Shown: positions 26,802 to 37,467 of the stretch, piece after piece | How positions within the stretch are numbered: the first letter of the stretch is position 1 | How the letters are laid out: every line of letters starts with the position of its first letter | Assembly: GCF_014196795.1 (NCBI RefSeq) | Contig: NZ_JACIEJ010000006.1 | Location: forward strand, 264,977 to 328,976 | DNA: 64,000 nucleotides | Direction: 5' to 3' | Origin: Sagittula marina | GTDB taxonomy: Bacteria > Pseudomonadota > Alphaproteobacteria > Rhodobacterales > Rhodobacteraceae | Notes under the pieces: generated by a model | The model's input: only the letters and a program-made list of their open reading frames with translations | Told to the model about the DNA's origin: nothing | Database searches by the model: none | Position numbers and translations under genes: made by a program

Positions 26802-27602
26802 TCACGCCGCTTTCGGCGTCAGTTGCTGTTGCTCCACCGGGGGCGGCTCCATCGCGCCGGTCATGATGGCGACCGCATCCGACATGCTGATGCTCTTGGG
26901 GTCCATCACCGCATGGCGCTTGCCAAGACGGTGGATGTGCACCCGGTCTGCGACCTCGAACACATGTGGCATGTTGTGCGAGATCAGGATGATCGGAATG
27001 CCCTTCGACCGGACGTCCTGGATCAGCTCCAGCACGCGGCGGCTTTCCTTCACACCCAGCGCGGCGGTCGGCTCGTCCATGATGATGAACTTCTTGGCAA
27101 AGGCTGCGGCGCGGGCCACGGCCACCCCCTGACGCTGACCGCCGGACAAAGTCTCGACCGCCTGGTTGATGCTCTGCACGGTCATCAGGCCCAGCTCGGT
27201 CAGCTTCTCACGGGCGAAATCCTCCATGCGCTTCTTGTCGAGCTGACGGAACAGCGATCCACGGATGCCGGGCTTCAGCAGTTCCCGCCCGGCGAACATG
27301 TTGTCCGCGATGGACAGGGCAGGGGACAACGCGAGTTGCTGGTAGACGATCTCGATCCCCTGTTCGCGCGCATCCAGCGGCGAGGTGAAGTGGACAGGCT
27401 TGCCCTCGATCTTGATCTCGCCCTCGTCGGGGATGACCGCGCCGCAGATCGACTTCACGATGGACGACTTGCCCGCCCCGTTGTCACCGATCACGGCAAG
27501 CACTTCACCGGGGTAGAGGTCGAAATCCGCGTGGTCGATCGCCGTCACGTGGCCGTAGCGTTTGACGATGCCGCGGCCCTGAACGATAGGTTGAATGGTC
27601 AT
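26802..27602 (-). CDS. frcA: Sugar ABC transporter ATP-binding protein, FrcA-like
   Basis: A single-domain ABC ATPase of 266 residues that energises the FrcBC sugar importer. Walker A is GDNGAGKSS, the signature is LSGGQRQGVAVA and Walker B is KFIIMDEPTAALG. Most sugar ATPases of the RbsA class have two fused domains, while FrcA proteins have one, which fits here. The start at 27602 overlaps the permease stop by four bases; an upstream open extension is antisense-type sequence. Fructose (also ribose or mannose) is the family's known range; the substrate here is inferred from FrcB resemblance. Confidence 0.9.
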   Translation of the reverse strand: MTIQPIVQGRGIVKRYGHVTAIDHADFDLYPGEVLAVIGDNGAGKSSIVKSICGAVIPDEGEIKIEGKPVHFTSPLDAREQGIEIVYQQLALSPALSIADNMFAGRELLKPGIRGSLFRQLDKKRMEDFAREKLTELGLMTVQSINQAVETLSGGQRQGVAVARAAAFAKKFIIMDEPTAALGVKESRRVLELIQDVRSKGIPIILISHNMPHVFEVADRVHIHRLGKRHAVMDPKSISMSDAVAIMTGAMEPPPVEQQQLTPKAA

Positions 27603-28669
27603 GCCGATGCCTTTCTGATCCACTGGTCCACTGCGACAGCGCTGATGATCAGCACGCCGATCAGCAGATAGGTCCACTGCGCGTCCGCCCCGAGCAGGCG
27701 CAGGCCGAGGGTGAACACGCCGACGATCAGCGCGCCAAAGAGCGAGCCCATGACCGCGCCGCGTCCGCCGAACAAGGAGATCCCCCCGATCACCACGGCG
27801 GTGATGCTTTCGATGTTGGCCAACTGGCCGGAGGTCGGGGAGACCGATCCGATGCGCCCGATCAGCGCCCAACCGGCGAAGGCACAGATCAGACCAGACG
27901 CCATGTAGACGGTGATGATGACCTTGTTAGTCTTGATGCCCGACAGCTCTGCGGCTTCCTTGTCATCGCCCACGGCATAGACGTGCCGGCCCCATGCGGT
28001 TTGGTTGAGGATGTAGGCCAGCAAGACAAACAGCAGCAGCATGAAGAGCGCGCCAAAGGTCAGACGGGCCGACCCCACCTGGATCACGTTGCCGAAGAAC
28101 TGCAACATCGGCGCCTCGGCTTCGATGTCCTGGCTGCGGATGGTCTCGTTCGCGGAATACAGGAAGTTGGTCGCCAGAACGATCTGCCACATGCCCAGCG
28201 TCACGATGAAGGGCGGGAGTTTGATCTTGGCCACCAGCCAGCCGTTGATGAAACCCATCAGCGTGCCGCACATCAGGCCGGCCATGATCGAGATCGGCGC
28301 GGGGATGCCATAGCGGAAGGTGAACTGGCCCATGACGACAGATGACAAAACCATGATCGCACCGACCGACAGGTCAATGCCAGCGGTGAGAATCACGAGC
28401 GATTGCGCGGCGGCAACGATCCCGACGATCTGCACCTGTTGCAGGATCAGCGTCAGCGCAAAGGGAGAAAAGAACTTTGACCCCAGCAAGACGCCAAAGG
28501 TGACGATCGACAGGACCAGAACGACCAGCGGAACAAGCGCTGGGGTGGCGTGCAGGGCGCTTTGGATCTGGGGCACCAGACCTTTGCGTTTTTCGAACGC
28601 GGCGACCGAGGCGGTGGCCTTGGACAACGAGGATTCGTAGTCCTGCCCTTTCGAGGCGGTCTCTGACAT
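27599..28669 (-). CDS. frcC: Sugar ABC transporter permease, FrcC-like
   Basis: A 356-residue inner-membrane permease of the RbsC/FrcC family with about eight to ten hydrophobic helices and the family segments SLVILTAGIDLSVGAIM and AVVIGGISLFGGRGAVMG. A cytoplasmic N-terminus of about 50 residues precedes the first helix. It lies between frcB and frcA; the ATGA overlap with frcA indicates translational coupling. Confidence 0.92.
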   Translation of the reverse strand: MSETASKGQDYESSLSKATASVAAFEKRKGLVPQIQSALHATPALVPLVVLVLSIVTFGVLLGSKFFSPFALTLILQQVQIVGIVAAAQSLVILTAGIDLSVGAIMVLSSVVMGQFTFRYGIPAPISIMAGLMCGTLMGFINGWLVAKIKLPPFIVTLGMWQIVLATNFLYSANETIRSQDIEAEAPMLQFFGNVIQVGSARLTFGALFMLLLFVLLAYILNQTAWGRHVYAVGDDKEAAELSGIKTNKVIITVYMASGLICAFAGWALIGRIGSVSPTSGQLANIESITAVVIGGISLFGGRGAVMGSLFGALIVGVFTLGLRLLGADAQWTYLLIGVLIISAVAVDQWIRKASA

Positions 28670-28781
28670 GGGGTCCTCCCGGGGATAAATGGGTGCGGTC
28701 AGCAGCGCGGACGGAAATCACGTGGTCCGGGCAAGGGACGAAGAGGCGGCACGCGCCCCTTCGTAGTGTTTCAAAGCGGCC

Positions 28782-29807
28782 TTAGCCCCAGCAGCGGTCA
28801 GTGCCTTCTTGGACAGAGATCGACTCGACGCCATCGACGGGCTTGTCGGTGACGAGGTTCACGCCGGTGTCAAAGAAGTCCTTGCCTTCGGTCGGCTCGG
28901 GCTTGGTGCCGTCCTTGGCGTAGGCTGCGATGGCCTCGATGCCTTTGGAGGCCATGAGCATCGGATACTGCTGCGAAGTCGCACCGATCACACCGTCTGC
29001 GATGTTCGCGATACCGGGGCAGCCGCCGTCGACAGAAACGATCAGCACGTCGTTTTCACGACCGATGGCGCGCAGCGCCTCATAGGCACCCGCAGCGGCA
29101 GGCTCGTTGATGGTGTAGACCACGTTGATCATCGGATCCAACGCCAGCAGGTTTTCCATCGCGCGGCGGCCACCTTCTTCGTTGCCGGCGGTGACGTCGT
29201 TGCCGACGATGCGGTCATCTTCTTCGTCGCCCCATTTGTTCGGGTCGCCGAGGTCAATGCCAAAGCCCTGAAGGAAGCCCTGGTCGCGCAGGACGCCGAC
29301 GGTCGGCTGTGACACGCCAAGGTCGAGCATGGCGATCTTGGCGTCGGCAGCGTCCTCACCCAGCGTGGCGGCGGCCCACTGGCCGATCAGCTCGCCGGCG
29401 AGGAAGTTGTCGGTGGCAAAGGTCGCGTCAGCGGCGTCAATCGGGTTGAGCGGCGTGTCCAGCGCGATCACCAGGATGCCCTGGTCACGGGCCTGCTGCA
29501 CCGCGGGAACGATGGAGCCGGTGTCGGAGGCTGTCAGCAGGATGCCGCTTGCACCGTCCGCGATGCAGGTTTCAATCGCCTGCACCTGCGTCTGGTGGTC
29601 ACCGTCGATGCGGCCGGCAAAGGTTTTCAGCGTGATGCCCAGCTCTTCGGCCTTGGCTGTCGCGCCTTCCTTCATCTTCACGAAGAAGGGGTTGGTATCT
29701 GTTTTTGTGATCAGGCACGCAGTGGTGTTGTGAGCTTCTGCCAGAGCGGCTGTGGACAGCGCGGCGGTGGTCAGCACAAGCGCCGAACCCATTAAGACTT
29801 TTTTCAT
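28782..29807 (-). CDS. frcB: Periplasmic sugar-binding protein, FrcB-like
   Basis: A 341-residue solute-binding protein. Residues 1-23 are a signal peptide ([18 protein letters not shown], cleavage near ALA-EA). The mature part starts with [20 protein letters not shown] and ends with a Cys-Trp-Gly tail, both of which I recall from rhizobial FrcB, and the length matches. The periplasmic-binding-protein fold is seen in [25 protein letters not shown] and VSVDGGCPG. The start follows a GGGAGGATACC site. First gene of frcBCA, divergent from the ROK regulator. Confidence 0.93.
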   Translation of the reverse strand: MKKVLMGSALVLTTAALSTAALAEAHNTTACLITKTDTNPFFVKMKEGATAKAEELGITLKTFAGRIDGDHQTQVQAIETCIADGASGILLTASDTGSIVPAVQQARDQGILVIALDTPLNPIDAADATFATDNFLAGELIGQWAAATLGEDAADAKIAMLDLGVSQPTVGVLRDQGFLQGFGIDLGDPNKWGDEEDDRIVGNDVTAGNEEGGRRAMENLLALDPMINVVYTINEPAAAGAYEALRAIGRENDVLIVSVDGGCPGIANIADGVIGATSQQYPMLMASKGIEAIAAYAKDGTKPEPTEGKDFFDTGVNLVTDKPVDGVESISVQEGTDRCWG

Positions 29808-29911
29808 GGTATCCTCCCAGAGTTCGCGGGGCCACTGCGCGACACCTCTTGGCCCAAAGACCCTCCTTGGCCTCTCAGCTTCACAAAAACTGATTCGGAG
29901 CCATCGGTCAA

Positions 29912-29941
29912 CAATAAATAAATCAATCGCATTTATTATTG
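29912..29941. promoter_or_regulatory. Palindromic candidate operator between frcB and the ROK regulator
   Basis: An AT-rich inverted repeat in GC-rich surroundings: AATAAAT (29913-29919) and ATTTATT (29931-29937) are perfect 7-base arms, and the outer flanks CAATAA / TTATTG also pair with a small offset. It sits in the 262-base gap between two divergent genes, where a ROK repressor would be expected to bind. It resembles AT-rich sites of NagC/Mlc-type ROK regulators. Function is inferred. Confidence 0.55.
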
Positions 29942-30069
29942 ACAGCGCACCGAAATCCCGATGATGTTCCTGCCATTGCGTCTTGCCGCAAAGCCGAAAA
30001 AAATCGTTCTGCACTGCAATGTTACATGCTGCGGTGCAGAAGAGGGCGAGCAACAGGGGAGGGTAGGCG

Positions 30070-31302
30070 ATGGGACGCCAGAACAACAAAGACGGCTCGC
30101 CCGAGGGTGACCCGGTCACCATGATCGAGGGGGCGCGCGGGTCCAACCAGTCCGGCGTGCGGGCGCATAACGAACGGTTGGTGCTCACCCTGATCCGCCA
30201 GGTGGGCCCTCTCGCCAAGGCCGAAATTGCCCGCATGACCGGGCTGTCCGCGCAGACCGTGTCGGTCATCATGCGCGGGTTGGAGGCCGACGGGCTGTTG
30301 CAGAAGGGTGAACCGGTGCGCGGCAAGGTGGGGCAGCCGTCCGTGCCCATGAGCCTGGCCAAAAGTGGCGCATATTTCCTTGGGCTGAAGGTGGGGCGGC
30401 GGAGCCTTGAGCTGATCCTGACCGACTTTTACGGTCACGTCGAAGGTCGCGTGCATCTGACACACAAATATCCGACTCCGGACAGCGTCGTGCAGTTTGC
30501 CAAGCAGTCGGTCGAGGAATTGCTGGGGGATCTGACCAAGACGCAACGCGCGCGCGTCGCGGGTCTGGGGATCGCGATCCCGTTTCGCCTGCACGACTGG
30601 GCCAAGCCGCTGGGGGTGAACCCGGAGGATATGGCCGACTGGCGTGAGCGCGATATCGCCACGGAGCTCGCCGATGCATGGGAGTTTCCGGTCTATCTGC
30701 GCAATGATGCGTCTGCGGCCTGCGGGGCCGAGCTGGTCTTTGGCGATCAGAGCCGTCCGCGTGATTTCTTGTATTTTTTCATAGGGTTCTTCATCGGCGG
30801 TGGCATGGTGATGGACAACACGCTGTACACTGGTCGCACCGGAAACGCTGCGGCGCTTGGCTCCATCCCGATCGGGATCGAGGGCAACGCGGTGCGGCAG
30901 TTGGTTGACGTGGCATCGCTTAACTCGCTTGAGGACATGATAAAGGCGGCCGGTGGCTCCGCCGACATGATCTGGGGCACGCCGCAAAGCTGGCGGCTGG
31001 ACGCGGATGTTCTGGAAGCCTGGATGCAGGAGGCGGTCGAGGGGTTGGCCTACGCGACATTCTCCGCCGCCAGTATGATCGATTTCGAAACGGTGATGAT
31101 CGACGGCTGGATGCCGCAAACTGTGAGGGCGGAGATCGTGAGGCGCACCGCTGCCCGGCTGGAAGAGATCAGCGTGGCAGGCATCGACATTCCCGAAGTT
31201 CGCCCCGGCACCATAGGTCATGATGCGCGGGCGCTGGGCGCGGCAAGCCTGCCGCTGTCGGACAGGTTTCTCGTGGACCGCAATGCGTTTCTGAAGGCGT
31301 GA
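30070..31302 (+). CDS. ROK-family transcriptional regulator of the frc operon
   Basis: A 410-residue ROK protein: a winged helix-turn-helix at about residues 35-85 ([21 protein letters not shown] ... [16 protein letters not shown]), followed by a sugar-kinase-like domain ([41 protein letters not shown]). The Cys-rich zinc motif of many ROK repressors (CxCGxxGC) is not visible; the corresponding stretch reads [15 protein letters not shown]. It is divergent from frcB with a palindrome between, so it most likely controls frcBCA in response to a sugar. The ATG at 30070 follows GGGGAGGG. Confidence 0.9.
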   Translation: MGRQNNKDGSPEGDPVTMIEGARGSNQSGVRAHNERLVLTLIRQVGPLAKAEIARMTGLSAQTVSVIMRGLEADGLLQKGEPVRGKVGQPSVPMSLAKSGAYFLGLKVGRRSLELILTDFYGHVEGRVHLTHKYPTPDSVVQFAKQSVEELLGDLTKTQRARVAGLGIAIPFRLHDWAKPLGVNPEDMADWRERDIATELADAWEFPVYLRNDASAACGAELVFGDQSRPRDFLYFFIGFFIGGGMVMDNTLYTGRTGNAAALGSIPIGIEGNAVRQLVDVASLNSLEDMIKAAGGSADMIWGTPQSWRLDADVLEAWMQEAVEGLAYATFSAASMIDFETVMIDGWMPQTVRAEIVRRTAARLEEISVAGIDIPEVRPGTIGHDARALGAASLPLSDRFLVDRNAFLKA

Positions 31303-31620
31303 GCGGTTAATCCTCTGGCGCAAGAGTTTCTGGTCAACCGCGCAGAGATGCGGGCCCGGCGCGGCCAGTTGAGCGGGAGACGGGAAGGGCGGTTTGCGGG
31401 CATGGGGGTAGCGCGTTGTACAAAAAGCTTGGATTTTGGCGTTAGACATGAAGGCGCTCAGCTGTGTTCATCCCAAGGTTAACACCTGTCTTGCGTCCAA
31501 CGATTACCCGAGGGTCCCGGCGGGCAAGCGACTGCCAGTGATGTTCTGAACGGGCACGGGTCATTTGATACGGCCCAGCGGAAGGGCGCATAACTGGATG
31601 AATGCAGTTCCCAGATGCAA
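31303..31620. other. Non-coding gap between the ROK gene and tRNA-Leu
   Basis: No gene, repeat or clear terminator is seen. A short frame after the ROK stop (EFLVNRAEMR) faintly echoes the ROK C-terminus ([10 protein letters not shown]), but it has no start and the match is too short to call. Confidence 0.5.
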
Positions 31621-31657
31621 GAAAGCCCCCAAGGTTTCAAAACCTTAGGGGCTTTCC
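31621..31657 (-). terminator. Terminator of tRNA-Leu
   Basis: Long near-perfect inverted repeat GAAAGCCCCCAAGGTTT / AAACCTTAGGGGCTTTC directly after the tRNA 3' end on the minus strand, followed by a short pyrimidine run. Confidence 0.85.
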
Positions 31658-31658
31658 A

Positions 31659-31745
<87 letters not shown>

Positions 31746-31934
31746 ACTGGAGTTGGTGGAGCGGTGTCTACGGTTAGTCTGCCGCACTGTCAACGCGGTT
31801 TTTCAAAAAAATGCAGCCCTGCGAAAATCGTTTCAACACCCTGCCGAACTCAATGAAAATCGCGTCAAACGGGCACCTTGCCACGAAACCCTCATGGGCC
31901 TAAACCCTACAACAAAGGTGCAAAGGAGAGGCGC

Positions 31935-32915
31935 ATGTCCAAGCTCGTCACGATCTACGGCGGCTCCGGTTTCGTCGGTCGTTATATCGCGCGTCGCATG
32001 GCCAAAGATGGCTGGCGCGTGCGTGTTGCCGTCCGTCGCCCGAACGAGGCGCTGTTCGTCAAGCCCTACGGTGTCGTGGGGCAGGTCGAACCGGTGTTCT
32101 GCAATATTCGCGATGATGGATCGGTTCGCGCGGCCATGATGGGCGCGGATGCGGTTGTGAATTGCGTCGGCACATTTGATGCCGGCGGGAAGAACAATTT
32201 CGACGCCGTGCAAGACGCGGGAGCGACTCGCATCGCGCGCATCGCCTCTGAGCTGGGCGTGGGCGCGATGGTTCACCTCTCTGCGATTGGCGCAGATGCG
32301 GAGGCAGAGAGCGGCTACGCGGCCTCAAAGGGTAAGGGCGAGGCAGGCGTGCTCGAGCACATGCCGAATGCCATGATCCTGCGTCCCTCTGTGGTGTTCG
32401 GGCAGGAGGATGAATTCTTCAACCGGTTTGCCACCATGACGCGCTTCAGCCCCGTGCTGCCGATTGTTGGTGCGGAGACGAAGTTTCAGCCGGTCTATGT
32501 CGACGACGTGGCCCATGCCGCCTGCATGGGCATCAAGGGCCAGGCCTCGGGCATTTACGAGCTTGGTGGCCCTGACGTGCAAAGCTTCCGTGAATTGATG
32601 AAGGAAATGCTGGGCGTCATTCACCGGCGCAAGCTGATGCTGAATATTCCTTTTTTCGTGGCGCGTCCCATGGCCTGGGTCATGGGGGTTGTCGATACGC
32701 TGAGCCTTGGGTTGGTGCCGCAACAGATCAGTGGCGATCAGGTAAAGCAGTTGCGGCAGGACAATGTGGTCAGTGGCGAGCACAAGGGCTTCTCCGATCT
32801 CGGCATCCGGCCCACTGCCACGGAGGCGGTGCTGCCCGATTATCTGTGGCGCTTTCGTCCCTCCGGTCAGTACGACGCAATCAAGGAATCGGCCAAGAAC
32901 CTGCGCGCGCACTGA
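31935..32915 (+). CDS. NDUFA9-like NAD(P)-binding protein (complex I-associated family)
   Basis: A 326-residue atypical short-chain dehydrogenase. The N-terminal Rossmann motif is VTIYGGSGFVGRYIAR, followed by ADAVVNCVGTFDAGGKN, VHLSAIGADAEAESGYAASKGKGE and LRPSVVFGQEDEFFNRFA, a pattern I know from the 'complex I NDUFA9 subunit family' of alphaproteobacteria. The start at 31935 follows AAAGGAGAG. It stands alone with its own terminator. It may be a structural or assembly partner of NADH dehydrogenase; enzymatic activity is not evident. Confidence 0.9.
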   Translation: MSKLVTIYGGSGFVGRYIARRMAKDGWRVRVAVRRPNEALFVKPYGVVGQVEPVFCNIRDDGSVRAAMMGADAVVNCVGTFDAGGKNNFDAVQDAGATRIARIASELGVGAMVHLSAIGADAEAESGYAASKGKGEAGVLEHMPNAMILRPSVVFGQEDEFFNRFATMTRFSPVLPIVGAETKFQPVYVDDVAHAACMGIKGQASGIYELGGPDVQSFRELMKEMLGVIHRRKLMLNIPFFVARPMAWVMGVVDTLSLGLVPQQISGDQVKQLRQDNVVSGEHKGFSDLGIRPTATEAVLPDYLWRFRPSGQYDAIKESAKNLRAH

Positions 32916-32935
32916 GTTCCTTTATTACTGTATTG

Positions 32936-32962
32936 AAAAGCGGGCCATTGGCCCGCTTTTTC
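32936..32962 (+). terminator. Terminator after the NDUFA9-like gene
   Basis: AAAAGCGGGCC / GGCCCGCTTTT with a 3-base loop and a run of five T residues. Confidence 0.9.
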
Positions 32963-33620
32963 GTGTGATGGAGTCCGGTTCGTGTGTTGGAAACCGCGGG
33001 CGGACTTGATTGCAGGAGCTGCCGTCGACGGCGCTGATGCGCCAAGGTTGATCTGCACTGATCCGCAAAATAGGTCGGTCCTGTCGTGGAGTGTCACGGT
33101 TGCGGCCGATCTGGCGCAGACCTGTTCCAAGTGTTTGGAATAGTGACCCAGTCCGAGCGATGCATCGCGGGAAGCTTAGATACCATCTGTTTCCCGGGAT
33201 TTCTGGCTGGCAGCGCTCCCGCGCGGTTGCAATGAAAGACGGTTGCAGCACGCATGGTCAGGGGGTTGATGTCCCGGGGGCGGGGCTGCAATGCGTCGTT
33301 CCAGAAATGACGTGTCCAAAGAATTCGCTTGTTCAAATCGTGGGGTGCGAGAGATGGCCAGGCCGACGACTCTTGGCGGGGAGCGTCTGAAAAATGCTGT
33401 TTTTTGGATATTTATGCGCCAACCACAAAACACTTGCTGCCAATGTACCATAAGCTCGCACAGTCAGACGGTTCGGGCTTTGAGCGCCAATGAAATACCC
33501 AATTTATTTCAATGTGTTGCGGGCGTCCTTTTCGGATGTAAGGCATAAGCATGCAGGGCGGCGGTCAAAAAAGGCTCGCGGTGCTAGCCCTGAAACATCC
33601 ATACCCGTATTGGCCAGCCG
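32963..33620. other. Stretch without a convincing gene; border of the accessory region
   Basis: Only weak frames without ribosome sites or motifs are present, and the sequence becomes more AT-rich towards 33400-33550. No clear transposon terminal repeat or direct-repeat attachment site could be seen, although one might be expected here next to the decayed tni genes. Confidence 0.5.
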
Positions 33621-34594
33621 CTATTCGTCCAACATCATTTCCATGAGTTTGTCGCCGTCGATCATGTTGAGATAGTCGGGTGCGGAGAAGGGACACAAGC
33701 CCTGAGGCAGGCGGGAGTTCTGGGCATGGGCCTCGGAGAACATCTCGACCGTGGCGGTCATCTGGCCATGACGTCTGCACAAGCCGTAGGCGCGGATCAG
33801 CAGCTCGATGACGGGGTCCCAGCGTGAGGCGCAGGCAAAATCCAGGCGCTGCAAGAAATCGACCTCAACGAGGTCGTCGACATCGATATCGGCGCGCTCG
33901 GCATAGGTATAGACGAGCTTGTTCAGTTCGTTCATCTCCGGATCCCTTGTTGGATCAGCGAACCTACCAAGGTGGATTTGCTCGAAATGAATGTGGGAGA
34001 GGAGATGGGCGATCTGCTCTTCGGAGTTCACATGACTGGCCAGAACCGGGACGCCTGACAAGATGAGTATCAACGGCCAATCCGGCTCCTTCATCAGTGC
34101 TTTGACACGGTCGAGGAGCTTCTCGTTGGACGTTTTTCCGGAGGTGAAGGCGTGCTGGTATTCGTCGTAGTAGAGGCCAATGACGCCCTGTTCGCGGCAC
34201 TGGTGGCGAACCATGTTCCAGAGTTCCCTTGGGTGCGCCGGGGGTTCGCGGGGTAACCGAGTGCCTCAAGAGTCTTGTGACCCAGATCCTTCCAGCTGAT
34301 CGACCCATCCAGCTTGCAGTAAAAGATCTTACCCGGCTTCCCATCGGGCATTTCCGTCATGCTGGCGTTGAATGCCTCTATGAGCCTGACTGTCTCGGAG
34401 GTTTTGCCGACCCGAGACTCCCCCGTCACCAGCAAGCCGCGTGCTTCGAAATGCCCGCCGATGGAGGCCTTGACGTAGTAGTCGTGCAGGCAGTTTTCGA
34501 AAGCTTCGCGGAGCTTTGCCGCGCGCGGGAAGGTATAGTGGCCACGCTGCAGAGCAACCGATGCGTTGACGCGGTTCTGGTCGATGAGGCCCAT
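33621..34594 (-). pseudogene. TniB-like AAA ATPase, frameshifted
   Basis: TniB/TnsC-type ATPases pass target information to the TniA transposase. The first frame (34594 to about 34250) carries LRE.FENCLHDYY and the Walker A segment LLVTGESRVGKTSETVRLIEAF; the second frame (about 34240 to 33621) carries GVIGLYYDEYQHAF (Walker B) and ILSGVPVLASHVNSEEQ. Neither frame alone has both ATP-binding motifs. The break lies at a run of five G residues (34240-34244, plus strand); one more base there would restore ...YPANPPAHPRELWNMVRHQ. It starts 41 bases after the tniA stop. It is either a genuine pseudogene or a homopolymer sequencing error. Confidence 0.85.
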
Positions 34595-34635
34595 GGGTAG
34601 CCTTGTATTGCTGGATGTCGTTGAGATGGCGGTAG

Positions 34636-36957
34636 TTACGAGAACTCGCCCTTCTGGGCGGGGCGGCCGAGCCTGACAGGGGGTTCCGAAGACGGTTTCT
34701 CCGCCTTGGGCTTCGATGTCTTGGCTGGTAGTGCTGGCGTAGAGGTCGTCTCCACAGGCGCGTGATCGATGAGGCTTGCTCCGCCGAGTGGCAGGATCCC
34801 CGGGCCCGAGATCGCGGTGGCCAGAGTACTTGGGGCGACCGTGTCGACCGGCACGTGCGTGGTGACCAGCCGAGATGAGGCAAACAGGCTCTTGGCCATC
34901 TTGCGGGCTTCACCCACATTGACATAGCTCCTCGGCAGCCGTCGCTCGACGCCGATTTTCTTGAGCTGTTCATGTCTCTCGAGGCGAACCTTTGCGATCC
35001 CATCTTCATAGAGCGTTGTCACCTCGGGGTTTTCGCGCCGGTACTGCGTCATCAGCTCCAGGAATTCGGACACGGTCAGATCGGCGAAGACGGTCGTCTG
35101 GAGTGCCAGCCTGTATGGCTCCGGATCACGCGGAATCACTGCGGTTGCAAAGCTCAGATCGTCCGGATCGATATAAACGGTGACCTTGCCTTGGTGGTGT
35201 TCGCGGGCGGCCTGGAATTCGTCTGACGAATAGAAGAGGCCTTCGAGCACACGTACACGCTCATCGTCAGGCTGCAACTTGAAGGACCAGCCCAGATGGT
35301 TACGACGGAGATCTTCATCCAAAAGACGAAACGTCTCCCTGGTCTCATTCAGTTCTTGATAGACCTCTGCTGGGCGGCGTCCGCCCATACCGACGCCCAT
35401 GTGTTTCAGGGACGGGTACTCGTCGATGAAAAACTTGGTCAGGATTTCATAGAGGAAGTCAATATCCAGCACGCCCGATGCCTTCGCGTCATATCCGGGC
35501 AGTTCTCCAGCCTTCCGTCCGGTGTAGCCATGAAGCAGTTTCAACAAGATGGGCTCGGTTGTGCCGAACATGCGCTCGACGTAGGGCTTGTCTGCCGACG
35601 CGTGGGTCCGCACATCGGTATTCGCCGATGCGATCCCCATGAGCGCGGACTTGACCTCGGCGTTCCGCAGACCGGTGCCGTTGTCGTTGCGCACCATGCC
35701 GAGCCCCATGGCCGGCATAGTCTCGCCCTCGCAACCGTAGATGCGCCTCTCGCGGGTCTTGTCGCGCGTTGCCATCCGCAGCAGCTGCATCGTGGCTTCC
35801 GCTTTTGGCTGGTCGCTGACAGCCCAGGCCAGCGGCATGCGTGTTGCGACTTCGATCATGACAAAGATGCTGAGGCGGCTGCGGATCTCCTCATCCGCCC
35901 ATTCCATAGCCTTCTTCATATCTTCAGACAGCGTATGCCAATAGCCTTTGGCCTTGGCCCCGGTGATGAGCGGGGAGAGCTGCCGCTTCTCGGCCTCACG
36001 CAGAACGAGTTCATTGATTTGTTCCTGGGTGGGAGACGGGACACTGACGATGCGGATCCGCGACAGAAGCGGTTCCGGCAGGCCGCGCAGGCTATTCGAG
36101 GTAAAGACCCAGTTGATGAACGACATGTCGAACTGGTTCTGGAAATAGGGGCAGGTCCACCGGCTTGCAGTCAGGTCTTCGAGCAGCGGCAGGAGGGCAT
36201 TGGGAAGACTGAAAGCCCGTCCCTTGTCGGACATGACCGAGCCAGATTTTTCTATTTCGTCGATGATGACGAGCGGATTTGCAATCTGCCGTTTCAGCAT
36301 CAAGCTCACGAGCCTGCGGGGGCCGGCATTTGACCAGCCGCGTTGACTTCCGACGAGCCCGAAACTGGCATTCTCCCCGGTGGCATCCACGATCATATCC
36401 GGCGTTTCCAGAAGCTGCGCGAGACGCCGTGCCCAAGCGCTTTTGCCGATGCCCGGCGGGCCATCGAGAAGAATTGGCGCAAACCGGGCGCCGGGCATGC
36501 CTTCTTCCAGGTTATGATGAAGGCTGCGCCAAACAAGGGTTGTCGCTTCCGCGACCCAGGGAAACTCCGCATGAAGCGCCGCTGCGATCTCGTCAATATG
36601 ATGCGCAGAGCGCAGGTCGAATACATCGGCGCCGTCTCGGCATCCTTCCAGCATCGCGCGGTCTTCTCTTGAAAGTCTGGTTGGCTCGACGTCCTTCAGA
36701 TGGTTACGATGGATCTTCTGCGCCCACCGCCGGATCCGGATCTCGAGCGATTTCGGGAGCTCATTCTGCGGATAGCGCCATAGTTCGTTGTGGGCAGCGC
36801 GCTCTTCCTGGGGAATGCTTTCGGAAATCTACCGCTTGTCCAGCAAGGCGGTGTAGAATTCCTTGAGGCGCTTGATGATGGCGGCCTCGTCGAGTGCCGG
36901 ATCGGGCTGCTGGCTCAGGATGAAGCGGATTTTGGGCATGAATGGGGCTTTCGTCAT
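34636..36957 (-). pseudogene. AAA+ ATPase fused in frame to a TniA transposase core, with amber codon
   Basis: From an ATG at 36957 the frame reads 42 codons to an in-frame TAG (36829-36831) and then stays open to 34636. The long part from the next ATG (36654) is 672 residues. Residues 1-260 of it are an AAA+ ATPase: Walker A LLDGPPGIGKSAWARRL (65-72), Walker B NPLVIIDEIEKSG and a sensor-1-like INWVFTSNSLRGLP. From about residue 262 it becomes the TniA/TnsB integrase core: MIEVATRMPLAWAV, NDNGTGLRN (Asp 324) and KPYVERMFGTTE (Glu 360, exactly 35 residues between). The first catalytic Asp and the DNA-binding N-terminus of TniA are missing, so it should be inactive as a transposase. A deletion joining two neighbouring genes is the likeliest origin, near position 35870. 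Confidence 0.8.
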
Positions 36958-37467
36958 AGCTCCGCCAGCCGCCATGATGACGGACATGCGGGCAGAGCCT
37001 CGGTTTGGAAGGAAGACTGAGTTTGCTGTGCGTCGAACATCTCTCTGAGCCGGAGGCTGGCCGGCCAGGACGAATTCAGCGTCAGCTAAGGGTATGTAGC
37101 GCAGGTATCATCGGGCACTCGCAGAGGACAGACATGGGATAGACGCACCATTCCATCGGGAGTGGACGATTATTCGGCGAGCCCATGCCATAGCGCCCGA
37201 ACTACCGCAAGTTATTCTAAGTAGCTGATATTAGGTAAAAAATTGGTTCATTTTTTCGCAAATGCGAGATCGCCTGACCGGCAGGTGTCCTGGGCGGTGG
37301 CCGCACTTCGACAAGAGCGTGAGCCATGCAGCCCACTAATTTTTATTGCCGCGCTGCTGCAAACCTGACCGATGTTGCAGGTCCCGTAGGGGCCGTTCGG
37401 CATGCCGCCCATGAATGATTGATCAGCGATGCCATTGATACCTGGCCTGGCCAGGTAGGAAGAACCT
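36958..37467. other. Non-coding stretch upstream of the decayed tni genes
   Basis: No gene with initiation signals is seen. Around 37200-37260 the sequence is AT-rich (includes TTAGGTAAAAAATTGG), unlike its surroundings; it could hold a transposon end, but no matching inverted partner was found by eye. Confidence 0.5.

Noticed and set aside
31303..31460. Possible extension of the ROK protein (EFLVNRAEMR resembles its C-terminus)
   Set aside because: It follows a normal stop codon, the resemblance is about ten residues and there is no start.
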